Positions 50,530 to 63,061 of a stretch of 64,000 nucleotides of DNA are shown one piece after another. Where the stretch lies: contig OZ023274.1 of assembly GCA_964007475.1 (NCBI GenBank), forward strand, positions 87,191,936 to 87,255,935, read 5' to 3'. Made by a program: the position numbers and the translations under genes. This stretch comes from Hybos culiciformis (Eukaryota > Arthropoda > Insecta > Diptera > Hybotidae). Numbering within the stretch: position 1 is the stretch's first letter; each line of letters starts with the position of its first letter. The notes beneath the pieces are model-generated. The model did not search any database and was not told the DNA's origin. It saw nothing but the letters and a program-made list of their open reading frames with translations.

Positions 50530-53032
50530 TTAGCTCCATGATAAATCATATCCTTTCCAGTTAACATTGGGTGCCAGATGTACTCGCCGACCATCAAAGA
50601 AAAATGATACAATTCCATGATAAGCTGTTCTAGGGACACCACTCTAAAAAAAAAAAATCAAAAATTAACAGCCTGTAATAATTTTTTTTATTTTTAATTA
50701 GTTAAAAATTAAGAACTTTTTGTTATTTTATTTATTAAATTAAATTAATTCAATTTGTTTTTTGATTAAAGTATAACTATGAGAATTTTTAAATGACTAT
50801 AAGAATATTTAAATAACTAAGAATTTTTTCGATACCTAGAATGAATTAAATATAAAGATACTACCTAAAAATAATACTTTAAAATCATACATCAATTATA
50901 ATACCTTAAAATCATCCATTAAGCCTAACATTTTGGTAATTTTTTTGTACTGTTCCCTAGTATTATATTGCATTCGAACTGGTCCTTCAACTTTTACTAA
51001 ATTTCGCCTCAATTCATCGTACGATACAATCGGGTAAGTATAAACATCATTAACAAATGTTTTATCGTAATTGTCCTGAAAATTTATATAATGATTATCA
51101 AAATAAAAGTTAAAGTCGTAAGAAATATTCACCTTTAGTAAATAATCAAGATCTAAATCAGTAAAATGAACGTATTCTTCACCTAATTTTATATATTTCA
51201 AATATTTATCAAAGAAAAGACCACTGAAACATAAAAATTTTTAAAAAGATATTAAATTGAAAAAAAATTAAAAGTAAAAAGGTTATTACTTCGAAACACC
51301 AATTTTTCCAAATGTTCGTGTTCTAGAAATTTCTGGTCTGATACAAACTCTATCCTTCCGTTGAACAGGTTGTCTTATCCAATCGTCCCAAAATCTAAAA
51401 TTATAATTTATTTTTATTTTAGAAACGTTGCCATCTTAAAAACTTATTTTTATTTTGACATCCATTAAAGCAACAGTAACGATTTCAGAAATTTTGAATA
51501 AAAATACGTGGAACAAAAAAAAAATGCAAATAGAAAAAGAGTCCTTCCGTTTTCATATGATTACCACATTTTGGTTGTCATTTTTAGATTAATCATAATG
51601 TTAATGTAATGAAACTTACGATTTTGGCCATTTTGGTGACAACTCATTCCATAGTTCTTTACTTAACATCCATCCTAATCCAGGAAAGAAATCAGAACGA
51701 TACAGAAGTTCAGATTTTGATGTGTCAATTAATCCTAGTTTACCGTTATCATTCCAGGCTGAGACACACCTAAAAATAAATATTCAGAATTTATGTATCT
51801 TAAATTTAACATTATTATTAAAATAGTTCATTCAATAAGATAAAATTTGTTAACATTTCTTTACTTACCATAAACTTTTATCCTTTTCCAATAAGTAATG
51901 TGTTGCCAAAAAATATTCAAAAATATCAGGAGCCACATTCAAGTCATCTTCAATAATAATTACAAAATCATATCCTTGACCAAAGGTAGTATTTAATGCC
52001 CAATTATAATGCCTTGATATTTTGTAGTAACCTTTAAATTTCATTTCCCTCTGCGATAACAATATGTCTGATAAATCGGGCTGTTCAATTAATTCAACTT
52101 CATCTTTAAATGAAAGAATAACTTTCTTTGTAACTTCATCACCGCAATCCTGCAAATAATCGAATTCGTAAACATTAATCTTTGATATTTCATGAACAAG
52201 TTTTAAAAATTAAAACAGAATAGCATATTCTCTATGTATCTGCAAAATTGCAAGTATTTAGGTATAAAAGAAAAATAAAATTTGTTTCAGTTACCTAATG
52301 GTAAGAATAAAGAATACAAGAAAAAATAAAATTGATTTTTAAGAAAAAAAAAAAAGTCACCTGAGACACAATAATAGGAAATTGTTCTTTGTTCGGTCGA
52401 TATTTTACTAAATCATTTAAACATTTGCTGATCGAAACTCGATTGCATGCAATAACTAAAACAGGTATCACTGGTTGTCCGTTTTCCATTCTAGTTTTTA
52501 TAATTTTGTTTTTACTTGCAGTCACTGATTCTTCAATCAGTGGAATCTCTTTGACATTGCTATTGTTATCATCTAGATGAGATATATTTTCATCTTTTCC
52601 TTTATTATCTACGGTTTTATCAAGACTCCATTGGTCTTTTTCCATAGCACCATCCCATGGTTCTTCTGACTTGGGACCCGCAAATCCTACAACATCTTTT
52701 AAAAAATTACTGGATATTTCTGTTTTTGTTTTTGATGAAGTCCTAAAAGTTGTTGTTGAAGTCGAATATTTCATTTTTAATCCAACTAACAATTTTTGAA
52801 TTAAGTCTTGTTGAACTTCAGAGTCTTTTTGAACATCTCGTTCAATTTGTTTCAATTTCTGTCTTATATTTCGAGGGCCTATTAAATTAGTACTACTTGC
52901 CGGAAGTAGCAAATGTTCATCTACTTGTGAATGAGAATTTAAATCAGATGAGTTTCTTAATAAAAATACATATGCTATGAATGTCCAGGCGGTAATAAAT
53001 GCTGCCAATGAATAAAGTTTTTTAGAACGCAT
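50530..53032 (-). CDS. Mgat1: N-acetylglucosaminyltransferase I (GnT-I, GT13 family), 7 coding exons
   Basis: Coding exons, in transcript order: 53032-52361, 52149-51869, 51769-51620, 51394-51290, 51223-51133, 51075-50905 and 50643-50530. All junctions are GT-AG, phases agree, and the product is 527 residues. A type II membrane anchor lies at about 7-26 ([20 protein letters not shown]), then a long stem to about 183. The GT13 catalytic domain follows: VLVIACNR (about 191), FPIIVSQDCG (junction of exons 1 and 2), metal/UDP-binding EDD at 291-293 ([17 protein letters not shown]), CVSAWNDNG (319), FFPGLGWML, catalytic FWDDW with Asp371-Asp372, [11 protein letters not shown], and the C-terminal [15 protein letters not shown]. 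The enzyme adds GlcNAc to the alpha-1,3 arm of Man5GlcNAc2 in the medial Golgi, which opens the way to hybrid and complex N-glycans. The protein is longer than the ~445-residue human enzyme because of its stem. All key residues are present. It converges with NK7.1. Non-coding 5' exons may lie further upstream. Confidence 0.95.
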
Positions 53033-56000
53033 TATTAGTCTTTGAAATTTTTGTTGGGTTTTTTTCTTTTTGTTGTTTGTTTGTGAGATTCTTTTCTTTT
53101 TTTTGTTTTTGTGTTATATTAATTTCAAATAATTCAAACCATTTGATTAATAAACAAAAATTACTTTGAGTATATATTCGAATTTATTATTCGAATTATT
53201 ATTATTTTTTTTAAATATTTACATATTTTTAATATTCTCCAAAAATTATTTTTTTTTAAAGAAATTTTATTCAATATTGATGTTTTCTGAAATGAAACAG
53301 AAAAAAAAATAAGTTTTATTAATCAGAAAAATAAAAATAGTTTCTTCATTTATACATGTAATCAATATAGGGCTTCTTTTAAATTAATTTGCTCGTTTAC
53401 TACGTAATCCTTCTAAATGAAATGTAGAAAAACAAAATTAAGAGTTTGAATGACAACATAAATTTGTTTATTCATTTATCGTTGTGACATTAAAAATCAT
53501 AATTAAAGGCAGACGAATACGGTAAAAAAAATATTAAATGCAGGTCTTAGAACGCCTATTTATTGTTTCCCAAAACTTTTTAAAATAAGATCTGAGTCCA
53601 TTAACAACAACATACTTAAAAGATGTTCCCTTTCATATATAAGTTAAGCTTAACTAAAAATAACAAAGCTTAATTAAATGTTATAACGAAATAAATTATT
53701 CATAGAATAGAATTGACTTTTTTTTTTCTTTATACTCTATTGACGTGTCCACTATTTATTTAATATTTTGATAAATAAGATCCAATAAAGGGGCAAATAC
53801 CTGAAGAAAAGTTTTTTTAATAGAAAATTGTAAAAAAAAAAAATAAATATGTGTCTGTAACTTTCAAAACAAAGCTAAAAATATTGAAGAAACACCTATT
53901 AATTAAATTAGTTAGGTATCAGTACTTAATGTAATCGAAAAATTTTTAAACCTGCATCGACAGTATTTTTATTTTGGATTTAAAAAAAAAATATTAGCTA
54001 GAAACAATTCAAAAATTGATTTTCTCTTAAATATGGATGTATCTATCAAGTAAACATTTTATACCCGGTTTTGGAGGTTACCGCCAAATAAAAAGATAAG
54101 TAGGTAATTTTCTATATAAAATAAATAAAACTGTATTTATTGAAATTATAAATTTAAATAAATTTTTTATTTATTTTATACATGTGGTTTTACGGAAATA
54201 TTTTACTTTATCTATACTTAAAAATATGTTTTTGAACTTTTTCTTTTTTCATAACGAAAAGTTTCATATATCTATTGTTAGCGAAAAAAAAAATAGAATA
54301 CTTATAACAGTTTCTAATCGAGAAAAATTTAACATTTTTTAAATAATTTAAATAATTACTAAAAGTAGGTATTTTATTCTTAAAAAATATCGCAATCCTC
54401 TGACTTCATACTAATTTGCAATATTTTCCTTAAACACATTTTCTGAATACGATTTATTTGAAGTCATTGGAAGCTACTGCGGTTAATTTTATTCCGAATT
54501 CCATTCATATCTATATCTAAAACTTAAAGAAAATTATAATTTTTATTATTTAGTTTTGCATATCAAAAAAAAAAAACAGATCTTACATTATAGATAATAT
54601 AAATCAAACTAAACATTATGTATGTTAGCTTCACAGCGCTTAATGAACAAATTTTTTCGAAATAATTTTATTATTATCTGCTTTAGAAGGTTCAAAAAAG
54701 TCAAAAGCTATTTTATTATATTAAAAAAATATAATTGAAAATAATTATAGGTACCTAAGTATACTGATAAGCAGAATAAATTTAATTCATGAATTGGAAA
54801 ATATAAATTTATTATTAAAAATAAATTATTAACACGTTTCTCATTGAAAAAATAAAAATTTAATTTCAAAAGCACTTCTTATTAACTAGGCTTTCGAAGT
54901 GAGCATCAAAGAATTACCCAGGTAGGTAATCCTTCAAAATCGCGTTAATCAAATGAACTTATTGCACTAAAACTCTCAATGGAACAGACTGACTAATAAT
55001 TCGATATCAAAATAGTCATAATTTATTATGAATATCTTTTTTCGCTCATTCCAAAAAATGTTTTTGTTATACTTATGGTATTTATATATATATATATATT
55101 TTTGATGATGATTGAATCGTTTAAACATGAAATGTAAGAAAATAAACCACAAAAGAAAAAAAATCATAATCGCCTCGACGCCAAACAAAAAAAATTTCTA
55201 ATACAGGGAAGAGAATATTAGGTAGGTAAGTATATGAAAGAAGAAGAAGAAAAAAAAAAAATTTAATAAAATTGATAAAAAATTTGCATTAATCATTAAA
55301 GAAAAAAAATACATTTTTATTTGGCTCACCTTGAAATCAAAAGTTGTATATCAAAATTTATTTTTGGAGTTTTTATTATAAAATACAAGAACATCATCAT
55401 AGTGAAGTAGCAAAAGTAATTAATTAAAAATGGGAAGAAAAAATTAAAAAAGAAGGAAAAAATTTGGATGGAAAAAAATCCTTTTTATTTGCAAACAAAA
55501 AATTAATTTTTAATATAATTTAAAAATAGTTTTCAATTTTCAAGTTAAAATTTTTTTTATTTATTTACTTCTTTTTTTTTTTTGAACTAACAACAAATTT
55601 ATTAGTTTTATTTACTTTTATTTTTAAATTTTTATTTTTTTTTTATTTTCACACTTCAGACTTTTGTTGAGAATAAGAAGAAATTTATTTTTCAGTTTTT
55701 TTCCCCATCATAAATATTTTTATTTCCTAATAGAAATAAATTTATGAAATTCTTAATTTTTTTTTTTTTTGTTTTTAAATCAATAAATATTTTTGTTTTT
55801 TTAATCTTAAATTGAGAAAGAAATAAATTTTTGTTTTATTTTAATATTTTATCAAAAAAAAAATCCATATCCACAAGTTTTTATCAATTTTTTTTAATTC
55901 TAGTGTTACCAATACCATTCGGAAATTATAATTTTGACATTTATTGGTACAAAAAAAATTAAAAGGTATTAATAAAATATCAGGTATGGTTTTTTTTTGC

Positions 56001-56419
56001 TGAATAAATCAAGATTCAGAAGCCATCTTTTTAATGCCTGCGTTATGTTATTTGTTTTGTGATTCAGCTGTTTTGGTTTGAATAGATTGAAAACTTCGGT
56101 TATAAAAGTTGTAAACTTTTGTATAGGACCAATAAATGAGAGAAAAATATACAATTAGAAATATAATATAATAATAATAATGTGCGTTATTAGGGTATTC
56201 AAGAGAAAAATTCCTTGCATATAGATTATTTGATTGAATGACAAATAAGTTGTTTTGGTCCTTTTGATCGTTAATGTATTCAAAAATTTTTGGTAAATAA
56301 CAAATAATTAACGGATAAGCAGATAAAAAATAAATTTTTTGAAAGTTCTAGGTCATCTATAAAACAAAATATAATAATACATTTATTTATTTGACTTCTT
56401 CTTGTAATATTTCTTGTTA
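53033..56419. other. Upstream region of Mgat1, AT-rich
   Basis: No coding region is supported. It should contain the 5' UTR and promoter of the minus-strand Mgat1 gene; no start site could be fixed. Notable are long T/A tracts (55560-55860), a TA run at 55082-55101 and short GGTAGGTA-type motifs (about 54919 and 55219). Confidence 0.45.
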
Positions 56420-56997
56420 AGGCCGGTATTCAACTGGAGATAAAATCAACTTTTTCATATAAAATTTTATCTGAGATAAATTTTATCTGAGTGAATTTAA
56501 TTTATCGGTACCCAACTGAAGATAAATGGAAATTTATCTGAGTAAAAATTGTATGAAAATATTTTCACTCAAATCAATTTTATTTCAAAAATTTATCTTG
56601 CAAAGAATGTTTTGAACATTTTTTTCAAGATAAATTTTGACATTAGGTCGTGTAAAAAGAATTTGACGTTTGTTGTTTGTTGTTTAAAGTTTGTTTTTCA
56701 TCAAAAATCAGAAAACTAAAATAATTTCTATAATATTTACCAATAAAAAATTAATTAAATAAAATGGATGAAAGTTGGGAGGTAAGTAAATTAAAAATAA
56801 AATTGTTTAGATAGTTTTTATCAAAATATATTTTTTTAGGCGGATTTTTTGGAAGATGGAGTTGAAGATTAAAACGAAAATAATGTCAAGTGTCAAGTAC
56901 ATAAGTCAGAAAGTCATGTGTAAATTTTTATCTCACTCAATAATGTTCCTTTTCAAGATAAAATTTATCTTGTACTTTATCTTCAGTTGATTGGCCT
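56420..56997. mobile_element. Harbinger-like MITE with TTA target duplication
   Basis: The element starts AGGCCGGTATTCAACTGGAG (56420) and ends with the inverted counterpart (reverse complement AGGCCAATCAACTGAAGATA) at 56997. TTA is duplicated on both sides (56417-56419 and 56998-57000). A 3-bp TWA target and AGGCC-type ends are characteristic of the PIF/Harbinger superfamily. A subterminal copy of the end motif (GGTACCCAACTGAAGATAAA, from 56507) and repeated (A)GATAAA(A)TTTATCT palindromes lie inside. There is no transposase, so it is non-autonomous, presumably an internal-deletion derivative. It carries the micro-ORF at 56764-56872. Confidence 0.82.
56764..56872 (+). pseudogene. Intron-containing micro-ORF inside the Harbinger-like MITE
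   Basis: ATG at 56764 reads MDESWE, then a consensus 5' splice site (GAG|GTAAGT, 56782), a 58-nt AT-rich intron and a T-rich 3' splice site (TTTTTTTAG, AG at 56838-56839), then ADFLEDGVED and a stop at 56870-56872. The splice signals are intact though only 16 residues remain. The likeliest explanation is the fused start and end of a gene of the parental element, kept after internal deletion. Chance cannot be excluded for so short a reading. Confidence 0.4.
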
Positions 56998-57000
56998 TTA

Positions 57001-60000
57001 AGATTTCAAAATTAAAATTAAAATTTTCCTAAATGAAATTATTTTTGCTTAATGATGTATTTAGATTTATATACGTATGTAGATGCCGATGATAAGAAAC
57101 TGAAAAAAATATTGAATGAGAAAAGTATTTTTAATAAAAATAGGATAAAAAGGATTTTTAAAGAAATTTTAATGGGTGAATGAGAATGACCAAAGTTACA
57201 AAAATTGAATTTCATAGGAAGCTAAGTAGCTCATTTTCTATTGTATATTTGAATTATGTAAGTTTTTTTTAAATATAAGAATAAACTTTGTGCATACACA
57301 ATGAAAAATTTTCATAAATAATTAGGTAGATATTAATTGTTTTTATTTTCCAAAAAAAAAAACTATAATTATTATGGTAAGTAAAGAAGATACAAATGTG
57401 ATTCGATCAAAAATTATTTTATGGATCAGTTTTCTAACTTACATTAATAATTGAAATATGTAACTTCTCGTAATTTTATTAAATTTAGAAAAAAGTTAAG
57501 TTAAGATAAAATTTTATTAGATGGATAATAAGTATATATATGTACTCGTAACACATAATATAATATATACAAATTAGTCGGAATTAAAAACGATATATTA
57601 ACATAGATGCAATTTCTGCACAATTTGAATAAAAATTAATAAGAGGAGTAAGCAAAAGAAATTTTGTAAGAGAAAGAAACTTAATGGATTTTTAAATTAA
57701 TAAGTCGATTTTATTTTATCTGGATTTTATATACGTACGTATGAGAAAAGAAGACATTGAAGCCATAGTTAGGTTAGTATTCGTAACATTATAACGATTT
57801 TTGAGTAAAAAAATAAACACGGTTATTTAAATTTTATACGATCTTGAAAAATCGTTTGTTATTTCATGAGGAACTAGAATAAAACTAGAATAATTTATTT
57901 TTAATTCAAATATTGTTGCATTCGAAAATAAAATAATTCAATAGAAATTAGTAAAAATGAGTGATTTTCTTTAATTAATCGAGCCCTGATGAAACTCCAA
58001 AGTGTGCACAAAATATTTTGACTAATGATTGAAATCAGATTTCAAATTTATCCTCTCGAAATTACAACCACCATTTATATGTACAAGGATACGAATAGTT
58101 AAATTTTAAACATTAATTATTTTATCATTTATGGAACATAGTATCTTAATTTAAATTGAACAGTACGAACAAACCATAAGATTTTTATTTCTTTTATATC
58201 CTAATGCAATTTTAAAAATGGGAATTTCAATATGTTGTATACACACAAACGCATTGCATATTATAAATTTGAAAATTAGGTCACATTTTCATAAAATTCC
58301 TACAATATTTTGTTGATTGATTAACTTATGCAAAATTCATTCCTTTAAAAAATCTAAATCTGCATATAATTTTAGTTTCTTGTTTTCATTTAAATTTAAA
58401 TTTCATATTTGGAAAGCTTTCCAAATCATGATTTTAATTGAGAAAAATGTATTCCCACGCAAAATTTATTCGAATAATTTTTGCGTTTCTTTGTTGAATC
58501 AGATAATTCAATAAATTCTTACTGATTTTTATTTTGAAAAATATATATTATAATGTAAGTCACAGTACAGCAATAACTGGCTTCCACAAATAGGAAATTG
58601 AAAGAATTTTCACATTTGTTTATATTTTCTGCATAAATGAAATATATTAAAGAATTTTATGCAGTCATCATAAAAATAGTGAACTTTATAATGCTTACAA
58701 AACTTTTTTATAATAAAAATAAAATTGACAATTTTATTATACTTTTAATAATGACTTTTATACTCAAATTTAATTATAAGCATAATGAAATGATACTATT
58801 ATTTCATTTTTCGAAAAAGCCTATAATATTCCATGTACAACTAAATTGCATCATAACTTTTTTAAGAGCGTTAAACTAATCTTGTTTGTTTCTTACTTAG
58901 GAACATTTTTAATTCAAATAATAAAAAAAATATCAATTACTTTTTTAACAACCTAATATAATTGAATAAAAAATTATTCATTTTTAAATAAGATAAAATT
59001 GCGCTTACCAAAATTGAATAAAAAAAAAGTTCAACGTCTTATAAGAATTTCTTTATCAATCATATTTTTAAATGTTAAAAATCTTAAATCATTTTATTAA
59101 AATATGCCCTAAATATTCCCTAAATGGTAACAAAAATGAAAAGCATTTAACTTTAAAAGTATGTTCTCTGTCTTGTTATATTTATGTTTTTATTACAATG
59201 TAATGTAGGTATACTATACATTTATTATGTTTACATTGCAATATATATTTTTTATTAATTTTAAGATGTTAGATCTGCAATCACTTTAATTAAGGAATTT
59301 TTGAACCTCTTCCATACATTGAACTAATTTTTGAAAATTACTATGTTTACGGAAACATTTTATTTTTAGTGATTCGGTTTCACCATTTTTTGGGAAATAA
59401 TTTAAGCAGTTATGTCATAATTCTGTTAAAGTAGATTTACAGCTGCCCGCAAGGCACCTTGATTAAAAAACAGTATATTATTATTATAATTTCATAAGTA
59501 TATAAAAGGTAAAATAAAAAATTACTTCACAGCAAAGCGACACAGCGATTACATTTATTTTCTTTTATATACAAATTTTTTTTTTCAGCATGTTCTGAAT
59601 TCTAATATTCAATATTAATAAATAAAAAAAAAAACATTTTCTATAGTGTAAAAATAATAAATTTGTATGACAAGCAATTTTTTTTTTTTGTTGAACAAAG
59701 TAGTGTCACGGTTTTAATTTATTTCGAATCCTTAGGGATCATGACGTTTATTTTAGATATTTATTTGAACAAAATAAATGCATTTAAAGTTTTTCGAATT
59801 AAAATGTAGATGGAAATCTGTTTAATTAATTTGGATGACAATTTAGTTCAATTATCTTTCTACATAATCTAATAAGTGACTAATCTAATGGCAATAAATT
59901 GGTTATAATATTAAAACACTACTTAGTAATCGATTCCGTAAGCTCGTATCATGTTAGCTTGTCATATGATATTGTAAAGATACTTGGTTTGCTACTACGT

Positions 60001-62785
60001 TATACCATTTTTTTTTTGTATTATGGTCTTACGTACATCTCGTCAATTCAAACTAGTTGAATCAACTTCATAAATTTGATTCGTCTACTTTTAAATCTAA
60101 ATTTGAAATATGAAAGAATATTATATATTTGTTGATGCAAAATTTATAATTTATAAAATTCTAAAAATTTTCAAAAATAAATTGCGACAAACATTTAATT
60201 TTAAAATATTCTCAACCATAGTTGGGATGAAAACATTTAAAATTCCCAAATGAATGACGAAAATTAAAATTAAGAAATAGAAAGTTTATTTGGTATTCTA
60301 TCTATAAATGGGTTTATAATTCTAGAAGAAACCATTGTGTGTCAATCATTTGGATGAATTTTTTTTTTTTTTTATCTTTTATTTTTCAAATATAATTTTC
60401 TTTATAGGTATTATTGAATTAATATTATTAAAGTCATGCATAAAAGAAATATTTAATCAAAATTGGCTGATTGTAAATTTTCATTTTTACCATAATGTCA
60501 CTGTTTTTCTAATGACAGCAAAAAAATACAAAAACTCTAGTTATTCGTAAAATCAAAGAAATATAAGAAATTTTGAATGATTTTAAAAAAATAAATAAAT
60601 AAATATACTCTAAAATATTTAATTCTAGATTTTTATTGTTATTGTTAGAGCAGCTAAAATATGCATCATCATTTTCAATTCTAATTTTTTTTTGGAATTT
60701 TAAGTTGCCAAACTGATACTGGCTGCCTCTCATTACATTCTATCGAAAAAGCGAAAGAAAATCTGAATTCCCTTAGAAATTCTTGGTTCTTAACACTGTA
60801 CTATAATCATCTATATTATACTCTGAATTTTTTGGTGTAAGATGGAAGATTTTGATTTAATAAAAATTAAATATATTTATTTTCATAATAAACTTTCAAT
60901 TACTAATGCTGTCTCATCAATAAGAAGTTATTTGCAACAGAAAAATTTTTGTGTGAATAAAAATAGTGACAAAAACATCAGAATGCATATAAAAATAAAT
61001 CAATATTTTATTTCCTCCTCTAAATTATATATTTGAAAACTTCAAAAAAGCTTCACGGTTAGGTGTTAAAATAATAAATAATTAAAAAAAAAATTTAACG
61101 AAATTTAAAATTCTCTCAAAAAGTTTTAAAGTCATATGATTTTGCGGCATTTCATTTTATTGCTCTCTTTGTACAAGAAATTCTGCAATTAGATACAATT
61201 TATTAGTTTTTGATACAACTACCAAACCAAGAAGAAATAAGACTAGAATTTATAACATTTTTTCTATGTTTAGAATTCCAAAATTTTTTTTCGTAATTGT
61301 ATAGTTAAAATATTACACAGTCGTCCGAAAATAAATTCTTATATGAATCCTTCAACTTAAAGATGCTACAAGAGTCATCTGAAACTCAAAATGTCAACAA
61401 GCAAGAAAAATTTTTTTTTCGTATCAAAATTTAATTTCACATAAAATTACTATTATTTTTCTGATAATTGCAATCTTTTATATTACTACATTTGGATTAT
61501 CGACATTGTCATGTTCAAAATTCAATTTAGATATAAATAAGTAAATCGATAGTTTCTTCAAATCGATCAGGTAAGAAAATACAAAATTCTTGTATATCTT
61601 TTTCTGCACACACTGAATTTCAATAATTTTTATTTGCATTTTGCTTGTTCTTTTCAATTAAAAAATGGACGAAGTATTAACTAAGTACAAGAAAGTCTTG
61701 AAATTCACTTTTCAAAAAAATATATTTTGTATGAGCCGTAATGCAATATTAGGATTATATGATTACTGGGCCGCTAAATTAATGCTTAATACGTAGTAGC
61801 ATTATAATTTTATAATTACAATATACAAACAGCAGGTTTTTGAAACAAGATGACACTATATTTTCAACTATACTTTATTTTTTATTTTTTAATCCGTTTT
61901 CTTTATTCACTTTAAAAATGATTCAGCAATGCAGTGTGGGTTTTAAAGATTTTCCTTAAAAGAAAATCAACATTAGTATAAAAATAAATATCGGCAGAAA
62001 ATAATGAAGTTTTATAGTTTTTTTTTATTTTATTATTTCATGAATTGCAAAATAATTTTAGTCGTGAGAGAACCGTCGTCGCAATAGTTTCATTTTTAAT
62101 GTTCGCATACTTTTTGTTTATATAAATAATTTTTTTATTTAACTTTAAATTTCAATTCACGGTAAATCTAATAATAAGAGGTGTTAAATATTTATTTTAA
62201 AATTTAAAAATTAATTTTTTTTTTAACAAATATTGTATTTTAATAAAATATTTCAAAAGAGTAGAAAATAATTTGTAAACATTTACAACAACTAAGAAAT
62301 CATATTTTACTTTGAAGTAAAATTTTGCATAACATTGACCGCATTAACACTTATATTTGTTTAATTTTTTTTTATTTCTTATGTAAATAAATCTGTGATA
62401 ATAAAACGATTTGGAAAGTTGCTCTATTTTGCTTACAAACCGACTTCTTTTCAAAAGTTAGAAAATATCAAAGTTATAAAATACTCATAGCTTGTTGAAG
62501 AATTAATTGACAATTTTTAATATAGAAATTGAAATTTAAAAAAATTAAAAATTTGACAATTTAAAAGTTGTTAATTGACAAAACAAAGCTTATTTCGTGA
62601 TTGATAAGTTTATTTCCCTCTAATTTTTTCAAATGTGGCAGCAATTTTAATTGTCAAAAAAATAAGATTTTGTCAAATTTATCTCTCTTAATCACTAATA
62701 CTTACAATTACAAATCCCTAAGTTAGTTTGTACAACAAGCTCAAAAAATCTTCTAAGTTGTTCATACGACTAAGTTATGTTGAAG
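57001..62785. other. Gene-poor AT-rich intergenic DNA
   Basis: I see no gene in this 5.8-kb stretch. The open frames (up to 80 codons, for example 58637-58879) are built from AT-rich codons and have no recognisable domain. Homopolymer T runs are common. No clear inverted-repeat element was found. Confidence 0.5.
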
Positions 62786-62833
62786 TTATCTTATTTGGCG
62801 GCAGTTTGATAATTAAGAACCTTTATCTTATCA
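62786..62833. promoter_or_regulatory. Cluster of GATA-type sites upstream of signal-peptide exon
   Basis: Three TTATC cores (reverse complement GATAA) occur at 62786-62790, 62823-62827 and 62828-62832. The last is within CTTATCA, that is TGATAAG. Such sites are classically bound by GATA factors that drive midgut, fat-body and blood-cell genes in insects. They lie 175-220 bp before the signal-peptide start codon, a fitting place for a promoter-proximal element. In AT-rich DNA, GATAA cores also arise by chance. Confidence 0.35.
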
Positions 62834-63006
62834 GCTAAATTATGCAAATTTTTAACTCAATATTGAAAATGCAATAATGATTTAGAAAAAAATAAAAATA
62901 ATAATTAAATTAAATTATTTGTTTTGTTTATTTATTTTTTATTCTATAGAAATTTGCTAATTAACAAAACGCAAAAAAAAAATATCATAATTAAAATTAA
63001 ATAACT

Positions 63007-63061
63007 ATGAAGGTTTTATTTTGTTTGCTTGGATTATTTCTAGGAATAACTAGTGCGAAGG
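63007..63061 (+). CDS. Signal-peptide exon of a probable secreted protein (partial)
   Basis: The ATG at 63007 opens MKVLFCLLGLFLGITSAKG: a basic n-region, a ten-to-twelve-residue hydrophobic core and a small-residue cleavage region (ITSA). This is a textbook secretory signal. The reading stops at a strong 5' splice site (AAGG|GTAAGT, intron from 63062), leaving the last codon position open (18 codons plus one base). A-rich leader sequence precedes the ATG. The rest of the gene would lie beyond the window, since no matching exon was identified before 64000. The mature protein is unknown; secreted gut, hemolymph or defence proteins often have this exon layout. Confidence 0.5.

Noticed and set aside
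57984..58040. C/D-box snoRNA suggested by CTGATGA
   Set aside because: A C-box-like motif is present, but no CTGA D box follows at a suitable distance and no terminal stem forms.
58637..58879. 80-codon ORF downstream of the Harbinger-like MITE
   Set aside because: Composition is fully AT-driven, with no domain, no promoter or splice context.
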